A stretch of DNA of 64,000 bases from Magnetospirillum moscoviense. GTDB lineage: Bacteria; Pseudomonadota; Alphaproteobacteria; Rhodospirillales; Magnetospirillaceae. The DNA lies in NCBI RefSeq assembly GCF_001650635.1, contig NZ_LWQU01000185.1:22263-86262 (forward strand), written 5' to 3'. Positions 8,616 to 17,897 of this stretch are shown here, piece after piece (positions within the stretch are counted from its first letter, which is position 1; each line of letters begins with the position of its first letter). The translations under genes and the position numbers were made by a program. A model generated the notes under the pieces. The model was given only the letters and a program-made list of their open reading frames with translations. It was not told where the DNA came from and searched no databases.

Positions 8616-9584
8616 ATGCGCGCCATCGTCTGCCCGGCCTTCGGGGCCGCGCTGGAATTCATCGACTTCACCACCCCCGTTCCCGGCCCTGGCCAGGTGC
8701 TGATCGACGTCGCCGCCGCCGGGGTTAATTTCGCCGATTCGCTGATTACCGCCGGCAAGTACCAGGAACCGGTCCAGCCGCCCTTCGTGCCCGGCATGGA
8801 ACTGGCCGGCACCATTGCCGCCCTGGGTGACGGCGTCACCGGCTTCGCCGTCGGCGACCGGGTGATGGCGACGGTGACCGGCGGCGCCTTCGCCGAACAG
8901 GCGGTGGCCGACATCACCGACGTCTATCATTTGCCCGACCAACTGGATTTCGTCACCGCCGCCGGCTTTCCGGTGGCCTATGGCACCTCGCATCTTGGGC
9001 TCAAGGTCAAGGCGGGTCTGAAGGCCGGCGAGGTCCTGGTGGTGCATGGTGCCGCCGGCGGTGTCGGACTGACGGCAGTCGAGGTCGGCCGCGCCCTGGG
9101 CGCCACTGTGATCGGCACTGCCGGCGGGCCCGACAAGGTCAAGGTGGCGCTGGATCATGGGGCCGATCACGGCATCGATTACAAGGACCAGGACATTCGC
9201 GCCCGGGTCAAGGAACTGACCGGTGGACGCGGCGCCGACGTGGTCTATGACCCGGTCGGCGGCCAGGTGTTCGACGCCTCCTTGCGCTCGATCGCCCCGG
9301 ACGGCCGCATCCTGGTGGTCGGTTTCGCCTCGGGGACCGTGCCGCAGATTCCGGCCAACATCTTGCTGGTCAAGAACGTCACGGTGATCGGGTATTACTG
9401 GGGGGCCTACCGTAAGCTCAACCCGGCGATGGTGCGGGCCAGCATGCAGGAAGCGCTGGATTGGTGGGCCGCCGGCAAGCTGTTCCCCCATGTGTCGAAG
9501 ACCGTGCCGCTGGCCGAGGCAGCCGCCGCCATCGCCATGCTGAAAAGCCGTTCGGCCACCGGTAAGGTCGTACTGACGGTGTGA
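8616..9584 (+). CDS. NAD(P)H:quinone oxidoreductase, zinc-free MDR family
   Basis: The product has 322 residues and belongs to the medium-chain dehydrogenase/reductase superfamily, quinone-oxidoreductase (Qor) branch, which reduces quinones or enones with NADPH. The GroES-like N-terminal half contains PGMELAGTI, and the Rossmann half has VHGAAGGVGLTAVEVGRALG as the nucleotide-binding glycine motif; the zinc-ligand cysteines of alcohol dehydrogenases are absent. I chose the ATG at 8616 because AAGGAA lies 5 bases upstream; a GTG directly before it is the alternative. The actual substrate is unknown. Confidence 0.88.
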   Translation: MRAIVCPAFGAALEFIDFTTPVPGPGQVLIDVAAAGVNFADSLITAGKYQEPVQPPFVPGMELAGTIAALGDGVTGFAVGDRVMATVTGGAFAEQAVADITDVYHLPDQLDFVTAAGFPVAYGTSHLGLKVKAGLKAGEVLVVHGAAGGVGLTAVEVGRALGATVIGTAGGPDKVKVALDHGADHGIDYKDQDIRARVKELTGGRGADVVYDPVGGQVFDASLRSIAPDGRILVVGFASGTVPQIPANILLVKNVTVIGYYWGAYRKLNPAMVRASMQEALDWWAAGKLFPHVSKTVPLAEAAAAIAMLKSRSATGKVVLTV

Positions 9585-10706
9585 TCAGCCGCCGGTCAGC
9601 AGCTTGTCGGGGTCCAGGCGGATATCGCGGCGCACCATGCCCGAACTTCCCAGCGACGGCGCCTTCTTGCCATCGACGCTGACGTCCAGGGCGCCGGCAT
9701 TGCCGACCATCAGGGTCAGGCCGGGACGGTTCGGCACCGAGTAGCTGTCGCCCTTGCGCAAAAGGCGCGACATCAGCAACTGGCCGTCCATTTCGCGCAC
9801 CTGCACCCAACAATCGTCGCCGGTGGCGGTCAGGGTGACGCGCGAGCCCGACGAATCCTGCGAGGTCATCTTCAGGGTGGGACTCTCGGCCGGCGATTCG
9901 GCGGCCGGCTTGGCCGGCTCGACCTTGGCCGGTTCGGGCCTGGCGGGCTCGGGCTTGGCGATTTCGGGCTTGGCCGGTTCGGGTTTGCCCTTTTCAGTCT
10001 TTGCAGGCTCGGTCTTGGCTTTTTCGGGCTTGGCCGGCTCGACCTTGGCCGGTTCCTGCTTAGCGGGATCGGCCTTGGTCTTGGCATCGTCGTCGGATTC
10101 CGACGGCGGCACGACTTCGGAATCCTTGGAAGATGCCGGGGCGGCGGGGTTCGCGGCCGGCGGTTCGTCGGGCTTGGGAGCGGGCGGCAGCGTCTTGGCC
10201 GCTTCCTGGTTGCCGACCAGGCCGGACAGACGGTCGGGTAGGTTGGGCACCAGATCGGCGACCTTCATGTCGCGTGCCGACAGCCAGTACCAGGCGCCAT
10301 AAGCGATGGCGGCGAACATCAGGCCCAGGAACAGGATCGCGCCACCCGGCACGCGGCCTTCCGACACCGGCGAGGGGAAAACCAGCTCGGAGCGAGAATG
10401 CAGGTCGCCGGCCGCCTCGGCGCGGAAACGGCGAACCATCTCCTCGCCGTCCAGTCCCAGGAAGTCGCCATAGGTCCGCAAAAAGCCGATGGCGTAGGTG
10501 CCGCCGGGAAGGTCGCGGTGGCGGCCCTCCTCGAGAGCCAGCAGGTAAGGTTGGCGGATGCGCAACATGGTTGCGACCTCGGCCAGGCTTTTGCCGGTCT
10601 TCTCGCGCGCCGCCTTCAGGGTCGGGCCAACGCCCGTGCTGCGGACCGCCTGGTCGGTGTCGGATTGCGGTGTCTGTTCCACGGCGTTTCGATCCACCCC
10701 CCTCAT
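9585..10706 (-). CDS. rodZ: RodZ-like cytoskeletal/cell-shape protein
   Basis: The product has 373 residues. It has the RodZ architecture: a cytoplasmic helix-turn-helix of the HTH_25 type (about residues 28-95, LAEVATMLRIRQPYLLALEEG), one transmembrane helix (about 120-142, GAILFLGLMFAAIAYGAWYW), a long disordered linker and a C-terminal periplasmic DUF4115-like beta domain (about 285-365). RodZ links MreB to the cell wall machinery. The linker (about 205-275) is a run of Lys/Glu/Pro/Ala repeats of the EPAK type, much more repetitive than usual and likely variable in length. The stop lies directly after the convergent quinone oxidoreductase gene. Confidence 0.9.
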   Translation of the reverse strand: MRGVDRNAVEQTPQSDTDQAVRSTGVGPTLKAAREKTGKSLAEVATMLRIRQPYLLALEEGRHRDLPGGTYAIGFLRTYGDFLGLDGEEMVRRFRAEAAGDLHSRSELVFPSPVSEGRVPGGAILFLGLMFAAIAYGAWYWLSARDMKVADLVPNLPDRLSGLVGNQEAAKTLPPAPKPDEPPAANPAAPASSKDSEVVPPSESDDDAKTKADPAKQEPAKVEPAKPEKAKTEPAKTEKGKPEPAKPEIAKPEPARPEPAKVEPAKPAAESPAESPTLKMTSQDSSGSRVTLTATGDDCWVQVREMDGQLLMSRLLRKGDSYSVPNRPGLTLMVGNAGALDVSVDGKKAPSLGSSGMVRRDIRLDPDKLLTGG

Positions 10707-10796
10707 TGGCGGTGTTTGACACCGCGTGGACGCTTAAGATGTAGCAAAGTCAGGGGTATGCAAGCAACCTTTAGACTTGCGCACAGGCCGGGCGGC

Positions 10797-13061
10797 CTAA
10801 AGGATAACCCCGTGGTCGATGGCGAAGGCCTTCAGCTTGTCGCGCAAGCTGCGGTCGGGCAGGCGCAATAAGGTGGCGAGATAGGCCCTAAGCGGGCCGA
10901 CCTCGAGCGAGCGGATCATCGTCTTGACCGGGCCGATCGACGGCGAGGATACCGACAAGATGTGGACGCCGCAGGCGATCAGGCTCATGGCTTCCAGCGG
11001 CCGGCCGGCCATTTCGCCGCACACCGACAGCGGAACGCCGGCGGCCGTGCATTTGTCGGCGACGGACTTGATGAAGGACAGCATGGCCGGGGCCAGCGGG
11101 TCGTAGCGCTCGGAAATCCGGGGGTTGCCGCGATCGACGGCGAACAGGAACTGCGCCAGGTCGTTCGAGCCGATCGAGACGAAATCGACCAGCGGCAGCA
11201 ACGCGTCCAACTGGAAGGCCAGGGCCGGCACTTCCAGCATGGTGCCGACCTTGATGACGACCGGCAATTGGTTGCCGCTTTGGCGTTCGTGTTCGATTTC
11301 GAGGTCGAGCACGCGACGGGCCTGCACCAGTTCGGCCACTTCGGCGATCATCGGGAACATGATCCGCAATTCGCGCCCCGAGGCGGCCCGCAGCAGGGCG
11401 CGCAACTGGTGGCGCATCACCGCCGGGCGGTCCAGCGTGATGCGGATCGAGCGCCAACCCAGGGCCGGGTTGTCCTCGTCATAGGGGTTCCAGTAGGGCA
11501 GGATCTTGTCGCCGCCGACATCGAGCGAGCGGAACACCACCGGCTTGCCGGCGGCCTGGTCCAGGATCTTGCGGTACAGCTGGGTCTGCGCCTCGACATC
11601 GGGCAGGCTGGAGCGGGCCATGAACGGCAGCTCGGTGCGGTAAAGGCCGATGCCGTCGGCGCCGGAATCATGCAGGTGCTGCATGTCCAGCAACAGGCCG
11701 GCATTCATCATCAGCCGCACGCTTTCGCCGTCGCGGGTATTCGCCGGCAGGTCCCTCAGGCGGGCGTAATGGGCGGCGCGCTGCTGGCGCTGGCGGATGG
11801 CGTCGGAAAAGATGTCGCGGATGTCGTCGGGCGGACGCAGGAACACCTGGGCGTTGTCACCATCGACGATGACCGGGTCCAGCACCTCGACCTTGTCCAG
11901 CACTTCCTTGCAGCGGCCGACCACCGGGATGTCCAGGGCGCGGGCGACGATCGCCACATGCATGGTCGGGCTGCCTTCTTCCAACACCAGGGCGCGCAGC
12001 CGCTTGGGGTCGTAGTCGAACAGCTCCATCGGCCCCATGGTCCGGGCGATCAGGATGGTGTCGGCCGGCAGTTCGCCCTGCGAGGCCGGGCCGCCTTCGC
12101 CGGCCAGGTGCTGCAGCAGCCGGTTGGCCAGATCCTCGAAATCGTGCAGGCGCTCGCGCAGATAGGGATCGGTCACCTGGCTCATGCGCGCCCGGGTGTC
12201 CTCGTGCACCTTCTGGACGGCGGCATCGGCGGTCAGGCCGGTGCGGATGGCCTCGCCGATACGGCTCAGCCAGCCCTTGTCCTCGGTGAACATCCGATAG
12301 GTCTCGAGCACGTCGCGATGCTCGCCGTCGCGCATCTCGGGGCGCGAGAACAACTCGTCCAGGGCGGTCTTGATGCTGGTCAGCGCCTGCTTCAGGCGTT
12401 CCAGCTCGATCTCGGGGTCTTCGGCGACCAGGCGGCGGATGGTGATGCGCGGCTGGTGCAGCACGGCGACGCCGATGCCGACACCGCCATTGAGGCGTAG
12501 GCCCTCCAGGCGCAACGGCAAAAGCGCGTTGCCATCGACCGGGACCAGCTCGTCGCGGCTGACCAGTTCGCCCGAGGCGACCAGTTCGGCCAGCACCATC
12601 GCCACCGTTTCCAGCGTCTCGATTTCCTCGTCGCTGTAATGGCGCTGGGTGCGGTTCTGCACCACCAGGACGCCGACGACGCGGCCGCCCCTGATGATCG
12701 GCACGCCCATCAGCGAATGGAAGATCTCTTCGCCGGTTTCCGGGCGATAGGCGAAGTGCGGATGGCTTTGGGCGTCGGCCAGGGCCAGCGGCCGGGCGTG
12801 GGCGGCGACGTCGCCGACCAGACCTTCGCCGACGCGCAGGCGGGTCTTGTGGACGGCGTCCTTCTTAAGGCCCTCGGTGGCGAACAGTTCCAGCACCTCG
12901 CCGGCGCGCATGACGTAGCACGAGCACACTTCGGCGACCATGTCGGCGGCGATCAGATGGACCACCTTTTCCAGCCGTTCCTCGGCGCTGCCGCCGCCGG
13001 CCATGACGTCGCGCAGACGGGCCAGCAGGCGACGCGACACCGAAGGCGTCGCCGCGGCCAT
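10797..13061 (-). CDS. ptsP: PEP-protein phosphotransferase EI-Ntr of the nitrogen PTS
   Basis: The product has 754 residues, matching EI-Ntr. It starts with a GAF domain (about 20-165), followed by the PEP-utilising enzyme N-terminal domain, the swivelling domain with the phospho-accepting histidine in SPTMHVAIVAR, and the C-terminal TIM barrel with FRSLDVGGDK, FMARSSLP and VCGEMAGRP. It uses phosphoenolpyruvate to phosphorylate NPr, feeding a regulatory cascade for nitrogen, potassium and stress signals. The ATG at 13061 shares one base with the stop of the upstream gene (TGATG), so it is translated with the nitronate monooxygenase gene. Confidence 0.95.
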   Translation of the reverse strand: MAAATPSVSRRLLARLRDVMAGGGSAEERLEKVVHLIAADMVAEVCSCYVMRAGEVLELFATEGLKKDAVHKTRLRVGEGLVGDVAAHARPLALADAQSHPHFAYRPETGEEIFHSLMGVPIIRGGRVVGVLVVQNRTQRHYSDEEIETLETVAMVLAELVASGELVSRDELVPVDGNALLPLRLEGLRLNGGVGIGVAVLHQPRITIRRLVAEDPEIELERLKQALTSIKTALDELFSRPEMRDGEHRDVLETYRMFTEDKGWLSRIGEAIRTGLTADAAVQKVHEDTRARMSQVTDPYLRERLHDFEDLANRLLQHLAGEGGPASQGELPADTILIARTMGPMELFDYDPKRLRALVLEEGSPTMHVAIVARALDIPVVGRCKEVLDKVEVLDPVIVDGDNAQVFLRPPDDIRDIFSDAIRQRQQRAAHYARLRDLPANTRDGESVRLMMNAGLLLDMQHLHDSGADGIGLYRTELPFMARSSLPDVEAQTQLYRKILDQAAGKPVVFRSLDVGGDKILPYWNPYDEDNPALGWRSIRITLDRPAVMRHQLRALLRAASGRELRIMFPMIAEVAELVQARRVLDLEIEHERQSGNQLPVVIKVGTMLEVPALAFQLDALLPLVDFVSIGSNDLAQFLFAVDRGNPRISERYDPLAPAMLSFIKSVADKCTAAGVPLSVCGEMAGRPLEAMSLIACGVHILSVSSPSIGPVKTMIRSLEVGPLRAYLATLLRLPDRSLRDKLKAFAIDHGVIL

Positions 13062-14107
13062 CAGGACACCGGCAGGGCAGGGGTCGGCAGGCGGCCGGCC
13101 AAAGCCGTCACCGCCTGGTCGACCAGTTCGGTCAGGATTTCCGCACAGGGCTGCTCGCGGGTGACCATGCCGACGCTTTGGCCGGCCATCACCGATCCGG
13201 TCTCGACATCGCCGTCGATCACCGCGCGCCGAAGGGCGCCGGCCCAGAAATGCTCGATCTCGAGCTGGGCTTCCTTGTTTTCCAGCTCGCCGGCACGGAA
13301 GCGGCGGATCACCTCGTGCTGGAATTCGACGAAGCGGCGCGAGCCCTCGTTGGCCAGGGCGCGGACCGGAATCACCGGAAAGGCCGGATCGACCTGGACG
13401 GTCGGCACCGCGTCGCGGGCGGCGGCGCGGATGAAGGCCTTCTTGAAGTTCTGATGGGCCACGCATTCGGTGGCGCAGACGAAGCGGGTGCCCAATTGGG
13501 CGCCGACCGCGCCCATTTCCAGATAGCTGACGATGGCCTCGCCACGGCCCAGTCCGCCGGCGACGAACACCGGAACCAGGGCCGCCATCGCGGGCAGGAT
13601 TTCCTGGGCCAGGACGCCGGTGGCGACCGGGCCGATATGGCCGCCGGCCTCGGTGCCTTCGATGACCAGGGCGTCGGCGCCCGAGCGCACCAGCTTCTTG
13701 GCCGCCACCAGGGCCGGGGCGAAGCAGATCACCTTGGCGCCGGTATCCTTGGCCCGCTTGATGGCGGTGGTCGGCGGCAGACCGCCGGCCAGCACGATAT
13801 GGCCGACCTGCAATTCGCCGCACACATCGATCAGGCGATCGAGCTGGGGATGCATGGTGATCAGGTTGACGCCGAACGGCCTGGCGGTCAGTTCCTGGGT
13901 TGCGGCGATCTCGGTGGCCAGGCGATCGGGGTCCATCGAGCCGGCCGCGATCACGCCGAAGCCGCCCGCGTTCGAAATGGCCGAGACGAGATGGCGTTCA
14001 GAGATCCACGACATGGCGCCGCCCATGATGGCGACATCCGTGCCCAGGAACTCGAGGCCCCGACGCCACAGTCCGTCCAGTCGCTCGCGCGCTGACGTGA
14101 TCGTCAC
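13061..14107 (-). CDS. Nitronate monooxygenase / FMN TIM-barrel oxidoreductase
   Basis: The product has 348 residues and belongs to the 2-nitropropane dioxygenase family (FMN-dependent TIM barrel, also including enoyl-ACP reductase FabK). Visible family segments are IMGGAMSW near the start, NAGGFGVIAAGSMDP, the phosphate-binding ADALVIEGTEAGGHIG, and VFVAGGLGRGEAIVSYLEMGAVGAQLGTRF. Its physiological substrate is not evident, so the enzyme name is a family label. It lies between lysC (25 bases upstream) and ptsP, with which it overlaps by one base. Confidence 0.85.
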   Translation of the reverse strand: MTITSARERLDGLWRRGLEFLGTDVAIMGGAMSWISERHLVSAISNAGGFGVIAAGSMDPDRLATEIAATQELTARPFGVNLITMHPQLDRLIDVCGELQVGHIVLAGGLPPTTAIKRAKDTGAKVICFAPALVAAKKLVRSGADALVIEGTEAGGHIGPVATGVLAQEILPAMAALVPVFVAGGLGRGEAIVSYLEMGAVGAQLGTRFVCATECVAHQNFKKAFIRAAARDAVPTVQVDPAFPVIPVRALANEGSRRFVEFQHEVIRRFRAGELENKEAQLEIEHFWAGALRRAVIDGDVETGSVMAGQSVGMVTREQPCAEILTELVDQAVTALAGRLPTPALPVS

Positions 14108-14132
14108 TCTCGTCCCTCCGCCTGTCGCCCGG

Positions 14133-15353
14133 TCAGGCCGCGTCCAGCCCGTAAGCGGTGTGCAGAGCGCGCAACGCCAGTTCGGTGTACTTTTCCTCGA
14201 TCAGCACGCTGATCTTGATTTCCGAGGTCGAGATCACCTGGATGTTGATGCCTTCCGACGCCAGGGTCTGGAACATCTTCTGGGCGATGCCGGCATGGCT
14301 GCGCATGCCGACGCCAACCACCGAGACCTTGACGACGTTGGCGTCGCAGATCAGGCCTTCATAGGCCAAGGTGGCCTTGTGGTCCTCGATCACCTTGCGG
14401 GCGCGGTCCAGGTCGGCGCGGCCGACGGTGAAGGTCAGGTCGGTCGACTTGCCGTCTTCCGACACGTTCTGCACGATCATGTCGACGTTGACGGCCGCCT
14501 CGGCCAGCGGGCCGAAGATGGCGGCGGCGACGCCGGGGCGGTCCGACACGCGGACCAGGGTGATCTTCGCTTCGTCGCGGCTATAGGCGATGCCGCTCAC
14601 CAGTTCCTTTTCCACGATCTCATCCTCATCGCAAACCAGAGTTCCGGGGGCGTCGACGAACGACGACAGCACCTGCACCCTGACATGGTGTTTCATGGCC
14701 ATTTCGACCGAACGGGTCTGCAGCACCTTGGCGCCGACCGAGGCCAGCTCGAGCATCTCCTCGTAGGTGATCTTGTCGAGCTTCTTGGCCTTGGTGACGA
14801 TGCGCGGGTCGGTGGTGTAGACGCCGTCGACGTCGGTATAGATGTCGCAGCGATCGGCCTTCAAGGCGGCGGCCAGCGCCACCGCCGAGGTATCCGAGCC
14901 GCCGCGGCCCAAGGTGGCGATGCGGTTGCCCGGGGCGATGCCCTGGAAGCCGGCGACCACCGCCACGGTGCCGTCGGCCATGTCGGCCAGCATCTCGGGG
15001 GTGTCGATGCTGTCGATACGGGCCTTGCCGTGGGTCGAATCGGTGCGGATCGGCACCTGCCAGCCGGTCCACGACCGCGCCTTCAGGCCCAGTTCCTGCA
15101 GACCGATGGCCAACAGGCCGGTAGTCACCTGCTCGCCGGTGGCGACAACGGTGTCGTATTCCTTCTGGTCGTGCAACGGTGCCATCTGCTTGCACCAATC
15201 GACCAATTGATTGGTGACGCCGGACATGGCCGAGACCACCACCGCCACCTCGTTGCCGGCATCGACCTCGCGCTTGACGCGCTTGGCCACATTCTTGATC
15301 CGGTCGATGTCGCCGACGGAGGTTCCGCCGAATTTCATCACGATACGAGCCAT
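14133..15353 (-). CDS. lysC: Aspartate kinase
   Basis: The product has 406 residues and catalyses the first step of the aspartate pathway to lysine, threonine and methionine. The N-terminal kinase begins [15 protein letters not shown]; the [14 protein letters not shown] motif appears here as [15 protein letters not shown]. Two tandem ACT domains occupy the last ~150 residues (from about 260), which in related enzymes bind lysine and threonine for feedback control. The start is supported by the invariant N-terminus. ubiG is divergently transcribed beyond a gap of about 145 bases. Confidence 0.96.
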   Translation of the reverse strand: MARIVMKFGGTSVGDIDRIKNVAKRVKREVDAGNEVAVVVSAMSGVTNQLVDWCKQMAPLHDQKEYDTVVATGEQVTTGLLAIGLQELGLKARSWTGWQVPIRTDSTHGKARIDSIDTPEMLADMADGTVAVVAGFQGIAPGNRIATLGRGGSDTSAVALAAALKADRCDIYTDVDGVYTTDPRIVTKAKKLDKITYEEMLELASVGAKVLQTRSVEMAMKHHVRVQVLSSFVDAPGTLVCDEDEIVEKELVSGIAYSRDEAKITLVRVSDRPGVAAAIFGPLAEAAVNVDMIVQNVSEDGKSTDLTFTVGRADLDRARKVIEDHKATLAYEGLICDANVVKVSVVGVGMRSHAGIAQKMFQTLASEGINIQVISTSEIKISVLIEEKYTELALRALHTAYGLDAA

Positions 15354-15499
15354 GAGGAACCCTCTAGGGACCGCGAGCGCCTTCGTTGGCCGCGATCAAT
15401 GAAAACTTATGGTTTGCCGCCCGCAGGGCGCCTCTTCATACTCTGTCGCCACTCGGGAAGCAAGTGCGGCCCGGCCTTTGGGAAATGCTGGAGTTTACC

Positions 15500-16231
15500 A
15501 TGACCACGACCGCCTCGCCCGAAGAGGTAGCCCGCTTCACCGCCATGGCCGAAGCCTGGTGGGATCCGGACGGCAAGTTCAAGCCGCTGCACCGCTTCAA
15601 CCCGGTGCGTCTGGCCTTCATGCGCCGCGAGTTGGCCGCCCATTTCGGCCGCGATCCCCAGGCGATGCGCCCGTTCGAGGGCTTGACCCTGCTGGATGTC
15701 GGCTGCGGCGGCGGTCTGTTGTCGGAACCCCTGGCCCGCATGGGCTTTAACGTCACCGGCATCGATGCCGGCGACCGGAACATCGCCATCGCCAGCATCC
15801 ACGCCGAGCAATCGGGCGTGCCGGTGACCTACCGCCTGGGTGGCCCCGAGGACGCCCCGCCGGCCAGCTTCGACGTGGTGATGGCCATGGAGGTGATCGA
15901 GCACGTCCCCGATCCCGACCGTTTCATCGCGCTGGCGGCGGCGGCCCTGAAGCCGGGCGGCGCCTTCCTGGGGGCGACCTTGAACCGGACGCTCAAATCC
16001 TTCGCGCTGGCCAAGGTCGGCGCCGAGTACCTGCTGCAATGGCTGCCCAAGGGCACCCACGACTGGAAAAAGTTCGTCCGTCCTTCGGAATTCGCCGCCA
16101 TGCTGCGCAAGGCCGGGGTCCAGACCCGCTGCTTCAACGGCCTGGATTATTCCCTGCTGACCGACAGCTGGAGTGAGACCCGGTCGCTGGACGTCAATTA
16201 CCTGCTGTTCGCGGTCAAGGAGACGACGTGA
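15500..16231 (+). CDS. ubiG: Ubiquinone biosynthesis O-methyltransferase
   Basis: The product has 243 residues and performs both O-methylations of ubiquinone synthesis. Motif I is LLDVGCGGGLLSEPLARMG, followed by VTGIDAG, and the post-motif MAMEVIEHVPDP is typical of UbiG. The C-terminal KGTHDWKKFVRPSE and the phrase DVNYLL are also characteristic. I chose the ATG at 15500, preceded by GGAG at about 7 bases, because the frame upstream is not conserved-looking. The stop overlaps the GTG start of the following gene. Confidence 0.95.
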   Translation: MTTTASPEEVARFTAMAEAWWDPDGKFKPLHRFNPVRLAFMRRELAAHFGRDPQAMRPFEGLTLLDVGCGGGLLSEPLARMGFNVTGIDAGDRNIAIASIHAEQSGVPVTYRLGGPEDAPPASFDVVMAMEVIEHVPDPDRFIALAAAALKPGGAFLGATLNRTLKSFALAKVGAEYLLQWLPKGTHDWKKFVRPSEFAAMLRKAGVQTRCFNGLDYSLLTDSWSETRSLDVNYLLFAVKETT

Positions 16232-16941
16232 CCCGAATCCTCGCATTGCTGGTCCTGCTGGTGGCGGCCTGGCCGGTGCGGGGCGAGACTCTGGTGCTGT
16301 CGCAAGGCATCAACGACCCGTTGCCGGCGCGCGCCTTGCTGATCCTGCGCGAGGCCTATCGGCGCCTGGGCATCACCATCGAGACCGAGCAGGTGCCCAA
16401 CGAGCGCGCCATCGTCCTGGCCGACAGCGGCCAGACCAGCGGCGACCTGATCCGCATCGCGGGCCTGAGCGCCACCTATCCCAATCTGATCCAGGTGCCC
16501 GAGCCGGTGGTGACCTTCGAATCCACCGCCTTCACCGCGGGGCTGACCTTCCCGGTCAAGGGCTGGGAAAGCCTTCGGCCCTATCGTCTGTGCGTGCTGC
16601 GCGGCAACAAATTGGCCGAGATCAACACCGAGGGGATGAACCGCGAGATCGTCGGCACCATCGAGGGCATGGGCCGCATGGTCATTGCCGGCCATTGCGA
16701 GGTGGCGGTGCTAGGCCGCCAGGTCTGGCTGGAAGTCGATCGCCACGGCCTGCGGCCGCTGATTTCCCTCGATCCGCCGATCCAGGTGGTGCCGCTTTAT
16801 CATTATGTCCATCGGCGCCACGCCGATCTGGTGCCGCGCCTGGCCAAGGTCCTGAAAGAGCTGAACGCCGACGGCACCTCGGCCCGGCTGGTGGCCGCCG
16901 ACGATCACGCGATCGAGGAAGCACGTCGGCGGGCGCGCTGA
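16228..16941 (+). CDS. Periplasmic solute-binding-like protein
   Basis: The product has 237 residues. The first ~20 (MTRILALLVLLVAAWPVRGE) form a Sec signal peptide, so the protein is periplasmic. The remainder resembles the family 3 solute-binding fold (SBP_bac_3): after LVLSQGINDPL it has helix-rich segments and the paired-domain pattern seen in stand-alone binding-like proteins of alphaproteobacteria. No permease or ATPase gene accompanies it, so it may sense or chaperone a ligand rather than feed a transporter. The GTG start overlaps the ubiG stop (GTGA). Ligand unknown. Confidence 0.72.
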   Translation: MTRILALLVLLVAAWPVRGETLVLSQGINDPLPARALLILREAYRRLGITIETEQVPNERAIVLADSGQTSGDLIRIAGLSATYPNLIQVPEPVVTFESTAFTAGLTFPVKGWESLRPYRLCVLRGNKLAEINTEGMNREIVGTIEGMGRMVIAGHCEVAVLGRQVWLEVDRHGLRPLISLDPPIQVVPLYHYVHRRHADLVPRLAKVLKELNADGTSARLVAADDHAIEEARRRAR

Positions 16942-16945
16942 TCCG

Positions 16946-17644
16946 CTAGGCGGGACGAGCGGTCTCGTCCCACTCGGCCCGGATGTCTTCCAGCAATTCG
17001 GCGCACAGCTCGACATTGGTGTGGGGCAAGGTGGCGATGACGTGTTCCGGAAGCGTCCACCACCGGGTCTTCAGCAGGCTTTCGATGATCGCTTCCGGGA
17101 AACGGTAACGGATGATACGGGCCGGGTTGCCGACCACCACCGCATAGGGCGGCACGTCATGGGCGACCACCGCGCCGCCGCCGATGACGGCGCCGGTGCC
17201 GACCTTGCGGCCGCGCAGCACCATGGCGTTGGCGCCGATCCACACGTCGCAGCCGATCCGGGTGAAGGCGCTGATGTCGTTATCGGCGAAATGCTGGTTG
17301 GCCTCGGCGTAATAATCCGATTCCGTGCTCTGGCCGGGCAGCAGGCCGGTGCTGAGATGCTCCATCGGATGGCGCCCGCCGCCCAGCACGACATTTTGCG
17401 AGATCGAGCAATGGCGGCCGACCGTTAGCATCGGCGAGATCATGCCGCCGCCCAGCATGCTGGAATATCGGCCGAAATAAATGGCGCTGCCGCTTTGGAA
17501 GAAGCTGACATGCTGATCGGCCGAGACGTTGTTCTCGATATAGACGATCCGGTCGGGGCTGGAATAGACGATCTCGGGGGCTTCGGAAAAATCGGACCAG
17601 TCGCAGGCGGACCTGATCCATTGCAGACGCTTTTCTTCCGTCAT
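16946..17644 (-). CDS. Hexapeptide-repeat O-acetyltransferase (CatB/VAT type)
   Basis: The product has 232 residues and a left-handed beta-helix built from hexapeptide repeats (for example [22 protein letters not shown] as two turns, then [17 protein letters not shown]). The loop [10 protein letters not shown] supplies the likely catalytic histidine, as in xenobiotic and streptogramin acetyltransferases, and [14 protein letters not shown] ends the fold. It probably transfers acetyl from acetyl-CoA to a sugar or small molecule. It is a single gene next to the glycan island and could decorate a surface polysaccharide; antibiotic resistance is not implied by sequence alone. Confidence 0.8.
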   Translation of the reverse strand: MTEEKRLQWIRSACDWSDFSEAPEIVYSSPDRIVYIENNVSADQHVSFFQSGSAIYFGRYSSMLGGGMISPMLTVGRHCSISQNVVLGGGRHPMEHLSTGLLPGQSTESDYYAEANQHFADNDISAFTRIGCDVWIGANAMVLRGRKVGTGAVIGGGAVVAHDVPPYAVVVGNPARIIRYRFPEAIIESLLKTRWWTLPEHVIATLPHTNVELCAELLEDIRAEWDETARPA

Positions 17645-17759
17645 GCTGCTCTTTCCAGGATGTCTCGGGCCGGTGCGTGAGCCACGAGAATACTAACGAT
17701 ACGAGCAGGTTAGGCGCTCGTCCGTGCGAATGCACGTTCAAATTCGGTTGGCTGTCGTC

Positions 17760-17794
17760 ATACCAGTTCCGAATGGTCAATTCGGATCTGGTAT
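17760..17794. repeat. 35-bp palindromic repeat, copy 1
   Basis: ATACCAGTTCCGAAT and ATTCGGATCTGGTAT form an imperfect inverted repeat (14 of 15 pairs) around a 5-base centre. A copy differing by one base lies 103 bp downstream. The 252-base gap 17645-17896 holds both copies plus a small inverted repeat (GCAAACC / GGTTTGC, 17820-17836) and no gene. Confidence 0.85.
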
Positions 17795-17862
17795 GCGGCG
17801 CCCATTGCGGGCGCGGCCAAGCAAACCGGAGGTTTGCGCCCGGCGAGGGGCAAAAATCAGGA

Positions 17863-17897
17863 ATACCAGTTCCGAATGGTAAATTCGGATCTGGTAT
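17863..17897. repeat. 35-bp palindromic repeat, copy 2
   Basis: This has the same arms as copy 1 and one substitution in the centre. Its last base is the first base of the stop codon complement of the Crp-family gene, so on the minus strand this hairpin would form immediately after that gene's translation stop and may protect or terminate its transcript. Confidence 0.85.

Noticed and set aside
9880..10095. Short-period repeats resembling a repeat array or CRISPR
   Set aside because: They encode the EPAK linker of RodZ, units are imperfect and in frame, and there are no conserved spacers or cas genes.
16946..17644. Antibiotic (chloramphenicol or streptogramin) resistance gene
   Set aside because: The hexapeptide fold is shared by many polysaccharide acetyltransferases and the context is chromosomal and glycan-related.
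17760..17897. The paired palindromes as the two ends of a small transposon
   Set aside because: Only 68 bases separate the copies, no target duplication is apparent, and each copy is itself a complete palindrome.
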